A DNA stretch of 64,000 nt from an uncultured bacterium (GTDB lineage: Bacteria; Planctomycetota; UBA1135; GCA-002686595): positions 1 through 64,000 of the forward strand of contig CALLKX010000014.1 of assembly GCA_938083085.1 (NCBI GenBank), written 5' to 3'. The notes beneath the pieces were generated by a model, which ran no database searches, had not been told where the DNA came from, and was given only the letters and a program-made list of their open reading frames with translations. The translations under genes were made by a program, and so were the position numbers. Of the stretch, positions 1 to 9,375 are shown in pieces; position 1 is the stretch's first letter; every line of letters begins with the position of its first letter.

Positions 1-142
1 GCCCACGAGCTCGGCGGCCTGAGTCCTGCCGGTCCAGGGCCGATGCGCTCTGGGGCCTGTGCGTTCTGGGGCCTGTGCGATCGGTGTCCGTATGGCCTGC
101 CTGCATCCTCTGCCGGAGAGGCAAACCAGTGGCACGCTGCGA

Positions 143-2116
143 TCAGTGGCGCTTCAGGACGCGACGCCCCGCCTGACGGAGGGTGAGGCCCTCCGTATCG
201 AAGTGCTCGAGCAGCGGAATGAGGAACTTGCGCGTGGACTGAAGCGCGTCCCTGAGCTCAGGGATCTCAAGGTGTCCGTTGCGCTCGCAGTTCGAGGTCA
301 CCGCGGCACGAGCCTCGGCGATGATCTCGGCCGCCATGAACAGCTCGCCGCCCACGCGCTCGATCGAGCCCTCATCCACGCAGAGCTGAAGCACCGCGTC
401 GACCTCGGCCCGGCCGGCGCCGAGCAGCTCAGCGAGCTCCGCGGGCGAGGGCGGCTGCAGCCGCCCAGCCACCATCCGCTCGAGGATCTCACCGCGGAGC
501 TTGGCCTGGGCGGGGTCCAGGGCGACCTCCCTCCCGGCGAGCGCGATCATCCCGCCCGCCTCGAGGACCACGCGGCCCTCGGCCTCCTCACGCTGGAGGA
601 GCTCCGAGACCAGGCCCTTGTCCATGGAGAGCCCGCTCCGCAGGTCGCGGATATCCATGCGGCTCCGCATGGGGTTCTTCTCGAACCAACCGGTGAGCTC
701 GTCGCGCAGGTTCGCGAGGCACAGCTCGAGGGTGTCGGCGTGGATCCAGCGCTGGCCTGACGCCAGGGGGCAGGCCTTGCCCTCGGACTCGAGCTCGCGC
801 AGGAACTCCTCGGTCTCCCCCCGCGAGCGCTTGAGCGTCTGAGAGAGCTCCTCCAGGGGCGCCCACCGCTCGGAGGCACGGGCGAGGTGCGCTTCCAGCA
901 GCGCCTCGGTGGAACCGAGGCTCGACGCCTGCCGCTCAAGCTCCTCGATCACGAAGCGCTTGAAGCGCTTGAGGCGGTAGCGGCTCTCCTCGAGGATCGA
1001 GCCACCGCCGAGGGTGATCACCGGGGACGCCAGGCGCAGCACGAACCGGTCCCCCGGCGCGCACACCAGCGGGTGCTCCATGCGGAACTGCACGAGCCCG
1101 GTCTCGCCGGGTGCGATCTCGTCCGCGTCGAGCAGGACCACCTCACCCACGGCGTCGGCGGTCCCCGTGTGGACACGCACCTGCATGCGGTTGGTCACGG
1201 CGAGCCCCGACGAGGCGAGGGCCGTCAGGTTGGCGCCGACCATCGTCTGCGGCTTGAAGAAGCCCGGCGCCGCGACCACGTGGCCGCGCTCGATCTCGTG
1301 GTGGTCGACGTCCGCGATGTTGAGGGCGGTCGAGTGGCCTGCCCGGGCGACCTTCGCGCTCTCGTGGTAGGCCTGAATGCCGCGCAGCTTGCCCTTCTGT
1401 CCGCCCGGCAGGATCTCCACCACGTCGCCCAGCTGCACTGAACCGGAGACCGGGATGCCCGTGAGAATGGTCCCGAACCCCCGGGCGGTGAAGACCCGCT
1501 GGACGGGCATCCGGAACACGCCGCCGGAGGATCGCGGCTCCGCGGAGGACGCGAGCTCGGCGACCAGCGCCCGCAGCTCATCCATGCCCTCGCCTGTGAT
1601 GGCCGAGACCCGAAGGATTGGCGCGCCCTCGAGGAAGGTCCCGGTGATGGCGTCGGTCACGTCCTCCTCGGCGAGCTCGACCATCTCAGGGTCCACCATG
1701 TCCACCTTGGTGAGCGCGACGAAGCCGCGCCCGACGCCGAGGAGCTGCATGATCGCCAGGTGCTCGCGGGTCTGGGGCATGACCCCGTCGTCCGCAGCCA
1801 CCACGAGGATCACCAGGTCGATCCCGGTGGCGCCGGCCACCATGTTGCGGATGAAGCGTTCGTGGCCGGGCACGTCCACGATCCCGACGCGCCGCCCGTC
1901 CGGAAGCTCCAAGCGAGCGAAGCCGAGGTCGATGGTCATTCCCCGCTCCTTCTCCTCGGCCCAGCGGTCGGGGTCGATGCCGGTGAGAGCGTTGACGAGG
2001 GTCGACTTGCCGTGGTCAATGTGACCGGCGGTGCCGACGACGATGGGCTGGATATCCAAGGCGGGTACGAGGTTGCAGAGCCGGATGTTATCGCTCGCGG
2101 GCGGCGCGCGTAGCAT
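143..2116 (-). CDS. selB: Selenocysteine-specific translation elongation factor SelB
   Basis: SelB delivers selenocysteyl-tRNA to the ribosome at UGA codons followed by a SECIS element. The N-terminal half is a translational GTPase with P-loop GHIDHGKST, switch-II DVPGHE and TKVD, and with the SelB-type continuation IRNMVAGATGIDLVILVV. The beta-barrel domain follows, and the C-terminal 250 residues look like the winged-helix repeats that bind SECIS RNA. Length (about 657 aa) fits the family (about 610-640) with a short extension. The start is uncertain. ATG at 2116 adds 18-20 residues before the GTPase domain and leaves only 7 bp to the divergent ATG at 2124. A TTG at 2059 (LDIQPIVVGT) gives a more typical N-terminus. 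No selA, selD or tRNA-Sec is visible in the window, so the rest of the selenocysteine machinery must lie elsewhere. Confidence 0.95.
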   Translation of the reverse strand: MLRAPPASDNIRLCNLVPALDIQPIVVGTAGHIDHGKSTLVNALTGIDPDRWAEEKERGMTIDLGFARLELPDGRRVGIVDVPGHERFIRNMVAGATGIDLVILVVAADDGVMPQTREHLAIMQLLGVGRGFVALTKVDMVDPEMVELAEEDVTDAITGTFLEGAPILRVSAITGEGMDELRALVAELASSAEPRSSGGVFRMPVQRVFTARGFGTILTGIPVSGSVQLGDVVEILPGGQKGKLRGIQAYHESAKVARAGHSTALNIADVDHHEIERGHVVAAPGFFKPQTMVGANLTALASSGLAVTNRMQVRVHTGTADAVGEVVLLDADEIAPGETGLVQFRMEHPLVCAPGDRFVLRLASPVITLGGGSILEESRYRLKRFKRFVIEELERQASSLGSTEALLEAHLARASERWAPLEELSQTLKRSRGETEEFLRELESEGKACPLASGQRWIHADTLELCLANLRDELTGWFEKNPMRSRMDIRDLRSGLSMDKGLVSELLQREEAEGRVVLEAGGMIALAGREVALDPAQAKLRGEILERMVAGRLQPPSPAELAELLGAGRAEVDAVLQLCVDEGSIERVGGELFMAAEIIAEARAAVTSNCERNGHLEIPELRDALQSTRKFLIPLLEHFDTEGLTLRQAGRRVLKRH

Positions 2117-2123
2117 CTGAGCG

Positions 2124-3092
2124 ATGACCTCTCCCCCGATTCCCTTCCGCACCTTCGCTCCGTGGCTGAAGGAGCGCTACGGGCGCCCCGTCTACCGCGT
2201 CGCCCTGGACGCCGGCTCGACCTGCCCGAACCGCGACGGGACCAAGGGGTTCGGCGGCTGCACCTACTGTGATGTCGAGGGGTCAGGCACGGGCGCCCTC
2301 AAGGGCGGCGCCAGCCTCGCGGCCCAGCTCGACGAGGGCCTCGCTCGTATCGCACGACGCGGAGACGGCGTCGGGGCCATCGCCTACCTCCAGAGCTACT
2401 CCAACACCTACGTGGACGGCGCGCGCTTCGAGGAGGTGCTGGACGCCCTCCGGCCGGCCGTCGAGGCGCCAGGGAGCCCCGTGGTGGGGATCTCCGTGGC
2501 CACGCGCCCCGACTGCATTCCTGACGACACCCTCGGGGCGCTGGCCCGCCTCCGCGAGGTCACGGATGTCTGGCTGGAGCTCGGCCTGGAGTCCGCCAAT
2601 GACCAGGTGCTGCAGGACATCAACCGCCTGCACACGCTCGACGAGTTCAACGACGCAGCCGCGCGCGCCCACGAGGCGGACCTCCTGGTGGTGGGTCACG
2701 CCATCCTCGGGCTACCGGGGGACGGGCGCGAAGGGGCACGTGCCACGGCTGACGCGCTGGCGCACTCCAGGGTCGCCGGGGTCAAGGTCCACAACCTGAT
2801 GATCCTGGAGCGGACCCAGATGGCTCACCAGTACCGCAAGGGAGAGCTCTCGGTCCTCGAGGCAGAGGAGTACGTCCAGTGGCTCACGGACTTCGTCGAG
2901 CGCCTTCACCCCGACCAGGTCCTGCACAGGGTCACCGGTGACGCGCCGCTGGAGAAGCGCATCGCCCCCCGCTGGGACGTCTACAAGAACGAGATCCGCG
3001 AACGGCTCGCAGCGGAGCTCGTCCGCCGCGACGCCGCCCAGGGCGCTCGCTGCACATCCAAGGTCGCCCCGGTCTCGGCGCCCGCCCGTTGA
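2124..3092 (+). CDS. YhcC-like radical SAM protein (TIGR01212 type)
   Basis: Radical SAM enzyme of the YhcC/TIGR01212 group, 322 aa. The cluster-binding cysteines are C34, C46 and C49 (STCPNRDG..GGCTYCD), the expanded CX11CX2C spacing typical of this family rather than the usual CX3CX2C. The downstream LQSYSNTYVD, GISVATRPDC, WLELGLES and HAILGLPGD segments are also family-typical and probably form the SAM-binding TIM-barrel strands. The family is widespread; a tRNA-modification role has been suggested, but I treat the substrate as unknown. Its start lies 7 bp from the outermost possible selB start on the other strand, so the two share a divergent control region or one start is annotated too far upstream. 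Length is normal. Confidence 0.9.
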   Translation: MTSPPIPFRTFAPWLKERYGRPVYRVALDAGSTCPNRDGTKGFGGCTYCDVEGSGTGALKGGASLAAQLDEGLARIARRGDGVGAIAYLQSYSNTYVDGARFEEVLDALRPAVEAPGSPVVGISVATRPDCIPDDTLGALARLREVTDVWLELGLESANDQVLQDINRLHTLDEFNDAAARAHEADLLVVGHAILGLPGDGREGARATADALAHSRVAGVKVHNLMILERTQMAHQYRKGELSVLEAEEYVQWLTDFVERLHPDQVLHRVTGDAPLEKRIAPRWDVYKNEIRERLAAELVRRDAAQGARCTSKVAPVSAPAR

Positions 3093-3227
3093 CGTCCGCG
3101 GGTTGCCGCCTGCCAGGTGCCGCCCCCCGGTTGCCGCAGAATGGACCGTGAGCTAGTCGTCGGCTGCGCCCTCCGGCGGCCCGCTCGCTGAATGGGCGCG
3201 GCCCACGCGCCGGCGGCTCCCTGGAGC

Positions 3228-3287
3228 AGGCCCTCAAGCAGGCCCTTGAGCAAGCACTAAAGCAAGCACCGAAGCAGGCCCTGATCG
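3228..3287. repeat. Five imperfect 12-bp tandem units
   Basis: Units of the form CAGGCCCTNNAG / CAAGCACNNAAG repeat five times in the convergent gap between the YhcC-like gene and the zinc-ribbon gene. One frame reads as a QALKQALE-like helix, but that frame has an upstream stop and no start codon, so I do not call a gene. Confidence 0.7.
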
Positions 3288-3310
3288 GTCCCGGCCGAAC
3301 TCCTCCGGGC

Positions 3311-3350
3311 ACTGCCGGCCTCTGCCAGCCTCTGCCAGCCTCTGCCGGCC
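3311..3350. repeat. Four 10-bp tandem units (TCTGCCAGCC-like)
   Basis: Four consecutive 10-bp units (actgccggcc, tctgccagcc twice, tctgccggcc) in the same convergent intergenic gap, ending about 18 bp from the stop codon of the zinc-ribbon gene. No function is assigned. Confidence 0.8.
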
Positions 3351-3368
3351 AGGCCCGCCTCGCGCTCC

Positions 3369-4076
3369 TCAGTAGTTGTAGAGGATGCGGTCGCAGGAGG
3401 GGCACTGGACCAGCTCGGTCCCACGCGCCAGCCGCACGACGATGTTCTTCGGAAGGTTGACGAAGCAACCCTCGCAGAGCCCGTCGCCGAGCTCGGCGAG
3501 CGCCTCTCCATCGCGGGTCTTCAGGAGACCGCGGTAGGTCTCCAGGCTCGAGGCCGGAATGCCCTCGGCCGAGCGCGTGCCGCGGTCCGCCTGGAGCGCG
3601 TCGAGCTTGGCCTGGGCGGCGACCGTCTCAACCTCGACGTTCTTCTCAAACTCGGCGAAGGCCTCCTGCTCGTCGAGGAGTTGCATCTCCATTGCGACGA
3701 TCTCCTCCTCGATCTGGTCCGCCCTCGAGACCCGCTTGAGGCCATCGTCCTCGGCCTGGCTGGTGTTGCGCTTGATGTTGCGCATCTCGTGCTGATAGCT
3801 CGCGATGAGCGCGGCGTCGGCCGTCCCCGTGGAGGACTCGTGCTCGAGCTTCTTCAGGCGCTGTCGCATCCCCACGGTGGCGTGCTCGATCTCCTTGATC
3901 GCGGCGCGCAGTTCCTGGACCTCACCGCGCTTCTCGTCCATCTGAGCCTTGCGCGCGTCGATGGCTTCGACCCGCTGGGCCAACTCCTTGGGGAGCCTCT
4001 CAAGCTCCGATTCCACCTTGAAGATGTCGCGGTCGACTTCCTGAAGATTGAGCAGCGAACGGAGAACGGGGTTCAT
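3369..4076 (-). CDS. Coiled-coil C4 zinc-ribbon protein (CT398/DUF164-like)
   Basis: A 235-aa protein with two parts. Residues 1 to about 175 are a long, charged, heptad-like helical region (LNLQEVDRDIF, QRLKKLEHES). The C-terminal 50 residues form a zinc ribbon with two CxxC pairs (CEGC and CPSC), ending in the family-typical RILYNY. This is the architecture of the CT398-type C4-type zinc-ribbon family, which is found beside core transcription and replication genes in many bacteria. CT398 of Chlamydia has been reported to bind the sigma-54 holoenzyme and secretion components. Here it lies downstream of rpoD on the same strand, but 250 bp and a strong hairpin separate the two, so read-through is uncertain. 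The exact role is not known. Confidence 0.85.
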   Translation of the reverse strand: MNPVLRSLLNLQEVDRDIFKVESELERLPKELAQRVEAIDARKAQMDEKRGEVQELRAAIKEIEHATVGMRQRLKKLEHESSTGTADAALIASYQHEMRNIKRNTSQAEDDGLKRVSRADQIEEEIVAMEMQLLDEQEAFAEFEKNVEVETVAAQAKLDALQADRGTRSAEGIPASSLETYRGLLKTRDGEALAELGDGLCEGCFVNLPKNIVVRLARGTELVQCPSCDRILYNY

Positions 4077-4240
4077 CAGTAGTTGGTGAGGGAGGTCAGC
4101 GGGGAGGCCTGAGCGAAAGAGGATAGCGCCCGGGACCCCCGGAAGTGGGCGCGAAACTCCCTCCGCACGAGGGAACGCCTGTCCCTTCCACCCCGCGGCG
4201 TCGAGGACGGGGCCCCCAGGGTGCGTTCTCGGGGCACAAC

Positions 4241-4286
4241 GAGAGCGGCCCGCCGCACCCCAGGGGGGCGCAGGCGGGCCGCTCTC
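4241..4286 (-). terminator. Strong hairpin downstream of rpoD
   Basis: Perfect 14-bp inverted repeat, GAGAGCGGCCCGCC at 4241-4254 pairing with 4273-4286. The 18-nt loop can itself pair. It begins 43 nt after the rpoD stop codon. No T tract follows on the minus strand, so this may be a processing or 3'-protecting hairpin, or a terminator working without a U-tract. Confidence 0.65.
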
Positions 4287-4328
4287 ATGAACCGCTCAGG
4301 GTGGGTCGCCGTAGGCGGCCCGGGGCAG

Positions 4329-6071
4329 TCACTCGGACTTGCCGCCGAGCTCGTACTCCGCGTCGTCCGGGATCTGGACGCCGTCGAGGAAGCTCGCGAG
4401 TTGCCGGGCCCGTACGGGGTGGCGGAGCTTGCGGACCGCCTTGGCCTCGATCTGCCGCACGCGCTCGCGGGTGACCCGGAAGATCCGGCCCACCTCCTCG
4501 AGGGTGTAGGTGTAGCCGTCGCCGATGCCGTAGCGGAGCTTGATGATCTCGCGCTCCCGGAAGGTGAGGGTCGACAGCACGTCGTCGATCCGCTCCTTGA
4601 GCATCTCCTGGCCGGCGGCCTGGAGGGGGCTCTCGGCCGACTCGTCCTCGATGAAGTCACCGAAGTAGCTGTCGTCAGACTCGCCGATGGGACGGTCGAG
4701 GCTGATGGGGTGCTTGCTGATCTTCATCACCCGCTTCGCCTCGTCCACGGTGATCCCCGTGGCCTCGGCGACCTCCTCGACGCTCGGCTCCCGGCCCTTG
4801 GCCTGGACGAGCTTCTTGGTGACGTTGCGCAGCTTGCTCATGGTCTCGATCATGTGGACCGGGATGCGGATGGTCCGCGCCTGGTCGGCGATCGAGCGGG
4901 TGATGGCCTGACGGATCCACCACGTGGCGTAGGTCGAGAACTTGTAGCCCCGTCGGTACTCGTACTTCTCGACGGCCTTCATGAGGCCGGTGTTGCCCTC
5001 CTGGATGAGGTCGAGGAAGGAGAGCCCGCGGTTGCGGTACTTCTTCGCGATCGACACCACCAGGCGCAGGTTGCCGCTGGAGAGCAGGCGCTTGGCCTCC
5101 TCGTAAGCCCCGTAGTGGAAGCGGGCGAGGTGCGCGCGGCGCTTGAGGCCGGACATCGGCTCGAGGGCCGTCAGCTCGATGTCGTTGAGGCGCTCACGGA
5201 GCTCGCGGGCGCCATCGGCGTCCTCCTTGCCGGCCTTCTCAAACTGCTCGAGCTTCCGCTCGACGGAGCGCAGGTCGCGCTCGTGCTCCTCGAGGACCTC
5301 GATGTAGGGGCGCACCTTCTTGATCTGGAGGTGGCACTCCTCGATGAGGATGATGAGCTTGCGGCGCGTGCGCTGGAACTGCCTGAGGGCCGAAGAGTGC
5401 TCCTCCTTCGACAGCTTGCCGAGCATGAGAACCTTGTACTCCTCGCGGCTCTGCACCATCAAGCGCTCGATCGTCGCCACGTTCAGCGGCAGGCGCTTGG
5501 CGAGGCGGGGCTTGCCCAGGGTCTCGACGATCTTGGGGTCGTCGTCAGGCTTGGGATTGGGGTTGACCTTGAGCGTCCGGTCGAAGGCGAGGTTGCCCGC
5601 CTGGACCTCGTGCAGGGTCGCGAGCGACACGTCCATGCAAACGCCGGATCCCATGCAGTACTTACGGAAGCGCTTGCGGGTCACCTCGATGCGCTTGGCG
5701 AGCTCGATCTCCCTGGGTCGCGTCAGCAGCGGGATCTCGCCCATCTGCGTCAGGTACATGCGAACCGGGTCGTCGATCTTCTCCGCGACGCTCGCCTTAC
5801 CGGCGTCCTGGAGCGCCTTCGCCGCGACCGCCGCCACCGACGCCTTGGCGTCCGTTGCCGTCTTCACGGTGACGTCGCTGCTGACCTCGGTGTCGTTATC
5901 GTCGACGACGTCGATGCCGGCATCCTCGAGCCCGATGAACACCTGGTCCATCTTGTCGGGGGGGAGGAACTGGTCCTCCATGAGCTTGGACATCTCGGCG
6001 TAGGTGAGGAAGCCCTTGGGGCGACCCTCATCAACGAGGAGCTTGATTGTCTGTCCGACAGTGTCTGTCAT
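4329..6071 (-). CDS. rpoD: Primary RNA polymerase sigma factor (sigma-70/RpoD)
   Basis: Housekeeping sigma factor, 580 aa from the ATG at 6071 ([10 protein letters not shown]). The reading frame is open for 26 more codons to 6149, but that part has no family similarity. All conserved regions are visible: region 1.1 near the N-terminus, 1.2 ([19 protein letters not shown]), a long non-conserved segment, region 2 ([20 protein letters not shown], then [19 protein letters not shown]), region 3, and region 4 with the helix-turn-helix [20 protein letters not shown]. Region 2.4 carries the WWIRQAITR residues that read the -10 box, consistent with the sigma-70 promoter seen before the tRNA gene at 26.4 kb. 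It is the last gene of the ksgA-dnaG-rpoD cluster, with a 268-bp leader after dnaG that probably contains its own promoter. Confidence 0.97.
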   Translation of the reverse strand: MTDTVGQTIKLLVDEGRPKGFLTYAEMSKLMEDQFLPPDKMDQVFIGLEDAGIDVVDDNDTEVSSDVTVKTATDAKASVAAVAAKALQDAGKASVAEKIDDPVRMYLTQMGEIPLLTRPREIELAKRIEVTRKRFRKYCMGSGVCMDVSLATLHEVQAGNLAFDRTLKVNPNPKPDDDPKIVETLGKPRLAKRLPLNVATIERLMVQSREEYKVLMLGKLSKEEHSSALRQFQRTRRKLIILIEECHLQIKKVRPYIEVLEEHERDLRSVERKLEQFEKAGKEDADGARELRERLNDIELTALEPMSGLKRRAHLARFHYGAYEEAKRLLSSGNLRLVVSIAKKYRNRGLSFLDLIQEGNTGLMKAVEKYEYRRGYKFSTYATWWIRQAITRSIADQARTIRIPVHMIETMSKLRNVTKKLVQAKGREPSVEEVAEATGITVDEAKRVMKISKHPISLDRPIGESDDSYFGDFIEDESAESPLQAAGQEMLKERIDDVLSTLTFREREIIKLRYGIGDGYTYTLEEVGRIFRVTRERVRQIEAKAVRKLRHPVRARQLASFLDGVQIPDDAEYELGGKSE

Positions 6072-6339
6072 GGTGCTTGGTGAGGGACGTCGTGCGGCTT
6101 CAGCAGCAGGAAGGGCTCGACGGGCGCGGAAGATGAACGACCGATGCATCTCGGGCGACGACGCTGGGCGCCGGGCCGTTGGAGGCTTCGGGTCGCTGAG
6201 TTTCGATACACCAGACCTGACTCACACGTGGACCGGCGCGCCCGTGGATGCGCAGCTCGGGTCGAAGACGTGGATCGACGGATCAGGGGATTGGGATCGA
6301 AGCTCTGGAACGGGTTGGGTAACGGGGAAGGGGCAGTGC

Positions 6340-8499
6340 TCAGGCCGGGGGAGGGTTCTGGCTCAGTTCCTGGAAGCGACGTGACACCTGCTCGAGGTAG
6401 CCCGCAGACACAGGGTCAGCGGGGGCGAGAGAGTGAAGGGCGCGGCCGAAGGCCTGAAGGCGCAGCAAGTTGGCCTGGTGTTCCGGTAGGGAGTCTAAAT
6501 GTACCTCCCTTTGACCGACAAGCGCGGGAACGGGGTCATTCCGCGGGTCGGAGCCGCCTTTTCGGATCTCAAGGAGGCGGGCGAAGAGGGTGTCGAGGTA
6601 GGCCTTTGCAATCTCGTCGTGCTCTGCGAGGGGCTCAAGTGCCTGCAGGAGGGCGTTCAGGCGGGTGTCCTCGACCTTGCGCTGATGCTGGTCGAGGAAG
6701 GCGACGGCTCGATCGAAGAGGTTCTGGGCGGAGTCGGCCTTGAGGGCTTCCTCCCGGATCGGGAGGACCCTATCGCGGCCTACGGGGTCCTGGACGGAGT
6801 TGAGGAAGAGGGAGACCGTGATATCCGCGTCCTCGTTGTCCCACAGGTCCACGAGGATCTGAAAAAGTGAGGCGAGGACCGGATCAGGGCAGCCCTGGAT
6901 GTGAGCCCGGAGCCGTGGGACGAGGCCTGCATCGGCGAGCGCCGCCCCCATGAGGGCCTCATAAGCCTGGACCACGCGGAGATCGAGCGGTCGAGCCTGA
7001 GGAATTTCCGCCCCCCCAGCGCCTCCTGCGCCGCGGCCGCCGCTGGGCCCAGCGCCAGATCCGGCCCTCGGGCCCCCAGGGGGCCCGCCGCCGGCGCCGC
7101 CCCGAGGCCCCGAGGCTGCTCCGCCATCGCCCTGTGGACCCGCCAGGGCCCGGCCGCGGCCCGGCCTGCGGTCCTTGATCAGCCTCAACTGTTCACGGAG
7201 TGTGTCGAGGGGCAGCTTCAGTCGACCGGCCATCTCGTCGGCAGCCGCGTCGATCTCCACCGGGCTGGGCAGCCGGAGCAGCAGCTCCAGGGCTCGGTCC
7301 ACCTCCTGGGCGAAGGGCCGAGGGCCCTCGGGCCGGCGAGCCTCCACGCACTCCACCACAAAATCGAGCCAGGAGAGACCCGTCTCAAGGCGCGCGGTGA
7401 AGGCGCCCACGCCGCCGTCTCCCATGAGCACATCGGCCGGGTCGACGCCGTCCGGCATGGGCACGACCTCGAGCTTGATTTGAAGGGGCAGGAGACCCTC
7501 GAGGCCTCGCCACGCGGCCCGCCTCCCCGCCTCGTCCCCGTCAAAGACGAGGCTGACCCGGCGCGTCCCGGCGCGTCGTACCAGCGCCGCGTGCATCTCC
7601 GTCGTCGCCGTTCCTAGGACCGCCGCCACGTTAGGGAGGCCCGCCGCGTGCGCCGCAATCACGTCCGTGTAGCCCTCGACCAGCACCAGGTGTCCGCGGG
7701 AGCGCACGTGCTCGAGGGCGCGATCGAGGGCATAGATCACCTGGCCCTTGTGGAAGTAGCGCGTCTCGCTCGTGTTGACGTACTTCGGCCCGTCGTCGTC
7801 CCCCACGACGCGCCCACCGAATCCGATGGTCACACCGCGCTGGTCACGGATGGGGATCATCAGGCGCCCGCGAAAGAAGGCGTAGAGCTCTCCGTTGCCA
7901 TCCCGGCGCCGGGCGAGCCCGACATCGACCAGAGCGTCAGCGGGGATCTTGTCGGCCTCGGCGGCCTTGAGGAAGCGCCGGCCGTTGCGCGGCGACCAGC
8001 CGAGCGCGAAGGCCTCGATGGCGTTCTCCTCGAAGCTCCGGCTGGCGAGGTAGCGGCGCGCCTCGCGCCCCTCCTCGCGGCGTAGCTCCGCCTGGAAGTA
8101 CGCGACCGCGAAGCTAAGGGCGGCGAGCCCAGGGTCGTTCTCCTTGGTCCGCCGCGCCTTGCGCCGGGGAAGCTCCACGCCGGTCTGCGCGGCCAGCAGC
8201 TCCATGGCGTCCATGAACGTCATGTTGCCCCGCTCCTGGACGAACTTGATGACGTCCCCCCCCTTGCGACAGGCGCCGAAGCAGTACCAGGTGCCCTCGC
8301 GAACGTCGACCTTGAAGGAGGGCGTCCGCTCCTCGTGGAAGGGACAACAGGCCCATTGATCACGCCCCTTTTGCTTGAGCTCGGCGGTCTCACCCACGAT
8401 GGCCTCGATGGGCGCGCGGAGCTTGATCTCTTCGATCGCGCGGCGGAAGTCAGGGTCGAAGCTCAAGGCAGAAGCCCGCGCGGCAGCGGGGCCGGGCAA
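6340..8499 (-). CDS. dnaG: DNA primase DnaG
   Basis: Synthesises RNA primers for replication. The CHC2 zinc-binding domain is clear (CCPFHEERTPSFKVD then WYCFGACRKGGDVI). The catalytic core follows, and the TOPRIM domain has EGYTDVIAAH, GTATT and the metal-binding DGDEAGRRA. The start is TTG at 8499, directly abutting the TAG stop of ksgA with no spacer; a second TTG eleven codons on (LSFDPDF) is an alternative. Between the core and the C-terminal DnaB-interacting domain lies a linker of about 50 residues made almost only of Gly, Ala, Pro, Ser and Arg. Total length (719 aa) exceeds the usual 580-650 mainly because of it. The abutting start implies translational coupling to ksgA. Confidence 0.96.
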   Translation of the reverse strand: MPGPAAARASALSFDPDFRRAIEEIKLRAPIEAIVGETAELKQKGRDQWACCPFHEERTPSFKVDVREGTWYCFGACRKGGDVIKFVQERGNMTFMDAMELLAAQTGVELPRRKARRTKENDPGLAALSFAVAYFQAELRREEGREARRYLASRSFEENAIEAFALGWSPRNGRRFLKAAEADKIPADALVDVGLARRRDGNGELYAFFRGRLMIPIRDQRGVTIGFGGRVVGDDDGPKYVNTSETRYFHKGQVIYALDRALEHVRSRGHLVLVEGYTDVIAAHAAGLPNVAAVLGTATTEMHAALVRRAGTRRVSLVFDGDEAGRRAAWRGLEGLLPLQIKLEVVPMPDGVDPADVLMGDGGVGAFTARLETGLSWLDFVVECVEARRPEGPRPFAQEVDRALELLLRLPSPVEIDAAADEMAGRLKLPLDTLREQLRLIKDRRPGRGRALAGPQGDGGAASGPRGGAGGGPPGGPRAGSGAGPSGGRGAGGAGGAEIPQARPLDLRVVQAYEALMGAALADAGLVPRLRAHIQGCPDPVLASLFQILVDLWDNEDADITVSLFLNSVQDPVGRDRVLPIREEALKADSAQNLFDRAVAFLDQHQRKVEDTRLNALLQALEPLAEHDEIAKAYLDTLFARLLEIRKGGSDPRNDPVPALVGQREVHLDSLPEHQANLLRLQAFGRALHSLAPADPVSAGYLEQVSRRFQELSQNPPPA

Positions 8500-9375
8500 C
8501 TATACGTCGGCACGAGCTTCCCGCTCTAGCGCCCGCAGCTCAGGAAGCGAGAGGGTCTCGGCACGGCGGAGCGGGTCCAGGTCCATGGCCTCGAGGCTCC
8601 GGGTGGCCCGGGCGCCCCCGACGAGGTCCGAGAGGACCCGGCGCAGGCTCTTGCGGCGACGCTGCATGAGGTCCCGGTAGAACTGCATACGGCGGGCTCG
8701 CTCCTCGGGGACGGCGAGGTCGCCGCGGAGCTCCGCGGTGAAGACCGCGCTGTCCACCTTGGGGCGGGGCCAGAACAGCTGGGGCGGCACGGAGCGGCCG
8801 AGAGCCACCTCGTAGGCCTCCTGGAAGGCCGCCGAGAGCGGCCCCCAGGTGGCGTCGCCCGGGGCGCTCGCGAGGCGCTCAGCGACCTCCTTCTGGACGA
8901 GGCAGGTGACCCGGGAGGGCGGGTTCTGGAGCTGCGCGACCGTCGCGAGGAAGGGCCCGGAGATGGAGTAAGGGAGGTTCGCGCAGAGGGTCCAGGCCCC
9001 ATCCGAGGGCAGCCGCTCCAGCACCTCGGGGGCCAGGCGAGACTTGCTGGCGAGCACGTCAGCCTCGATCACCTCCGCCTCCGGATAGGGGCCGAGAAAC
9101 TTCCGCGCGATCGGCGCGAGGCGCGGGTCGATCTCCACGCACAGGAGCCGAGCCCCGGCGTGGGCCAGGTGGACCGAGAGGAAGCCGCAGCCCGGCCCGA
9201 CCTCGAGGGTGAAGAGCCCGGGGGTGACCCCCGCGTCCGACGCGATGGCCCGCGCCATGTTGTCGTCGAGCAGGAAGTTCTGCCCGAGGCGGCGGGATGG
9301 GTGAAAGCCCGCCCGCTCCAGGGCCGCCTTGAAGTCCGCCCAGGGGGGACGGTCCGGTCGATCCGCGGCGCTCAA
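8500..9375 (-). CDS. rsmA: 16S rRNA dimethyladenosine transferase KsgA/RsmA
   Basis: Dimethylates the two adjacent adenosines in the 3'-terminal hairpin of 16S rRNA. Family landmarks are RRLGQNFLLDDN near the N-terminus, SAM-binding LEVGPGCGFLS at about residue 56, acidic motif VEIDPRL, and catalytic NLPYSIS near residue 132, followed by the C-terminal helical domain. I chose TTG at 9375. It overlaps the TGA of the upstream FGE-like gene as TTGA, which gives 291 aa, the normal family length. The open frame reaches further upstream, but only as a shadow of the FGE-like gene. The stop codon abuts the dnaG start, so three genes in a row are joined by overlap or direct abutment. Confidence 0.95.
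   Translation of the reverse strand: MSAADRPDRPPWADFKAALERAGFHPSRRLGQNFLLDDNMARAIASDAGVTPGLFTLEVGPGCGFLSVHLAHAGARLLCVEIDPRLAPIARKFLGPYPEAEVIEADVLASKSRLAPEVLERLPSDGAWTLCANLPYSISGPFLATVAQLQNPPSRVTCLVQKEVAERLASAPGDATWGPLSAAFQEAYEVALGRSVPPQLFWPRPKVDSAVFTAELRGDLAVPEERARRMQFYRDLMQRRRKSLRRVLSDLVGGARATRSLEAMDLDPLRRAETLSLPELRALEREARADV

Noticed and set aside
3150..3368. Possible small helical protein from the QALKQALE repeat
   Set aside because: No start codon after the upstream stop, no conservation evidence, and the repeat period explains the apparent helix.
4221..6083. 620-aa plus-strand frame opposite rpoD
   Set aside because: It is the antisense of rpoD with skewed Leu/Val/Glu/Asp/Arg content typical of GC-rich mirror frames, with no domain.
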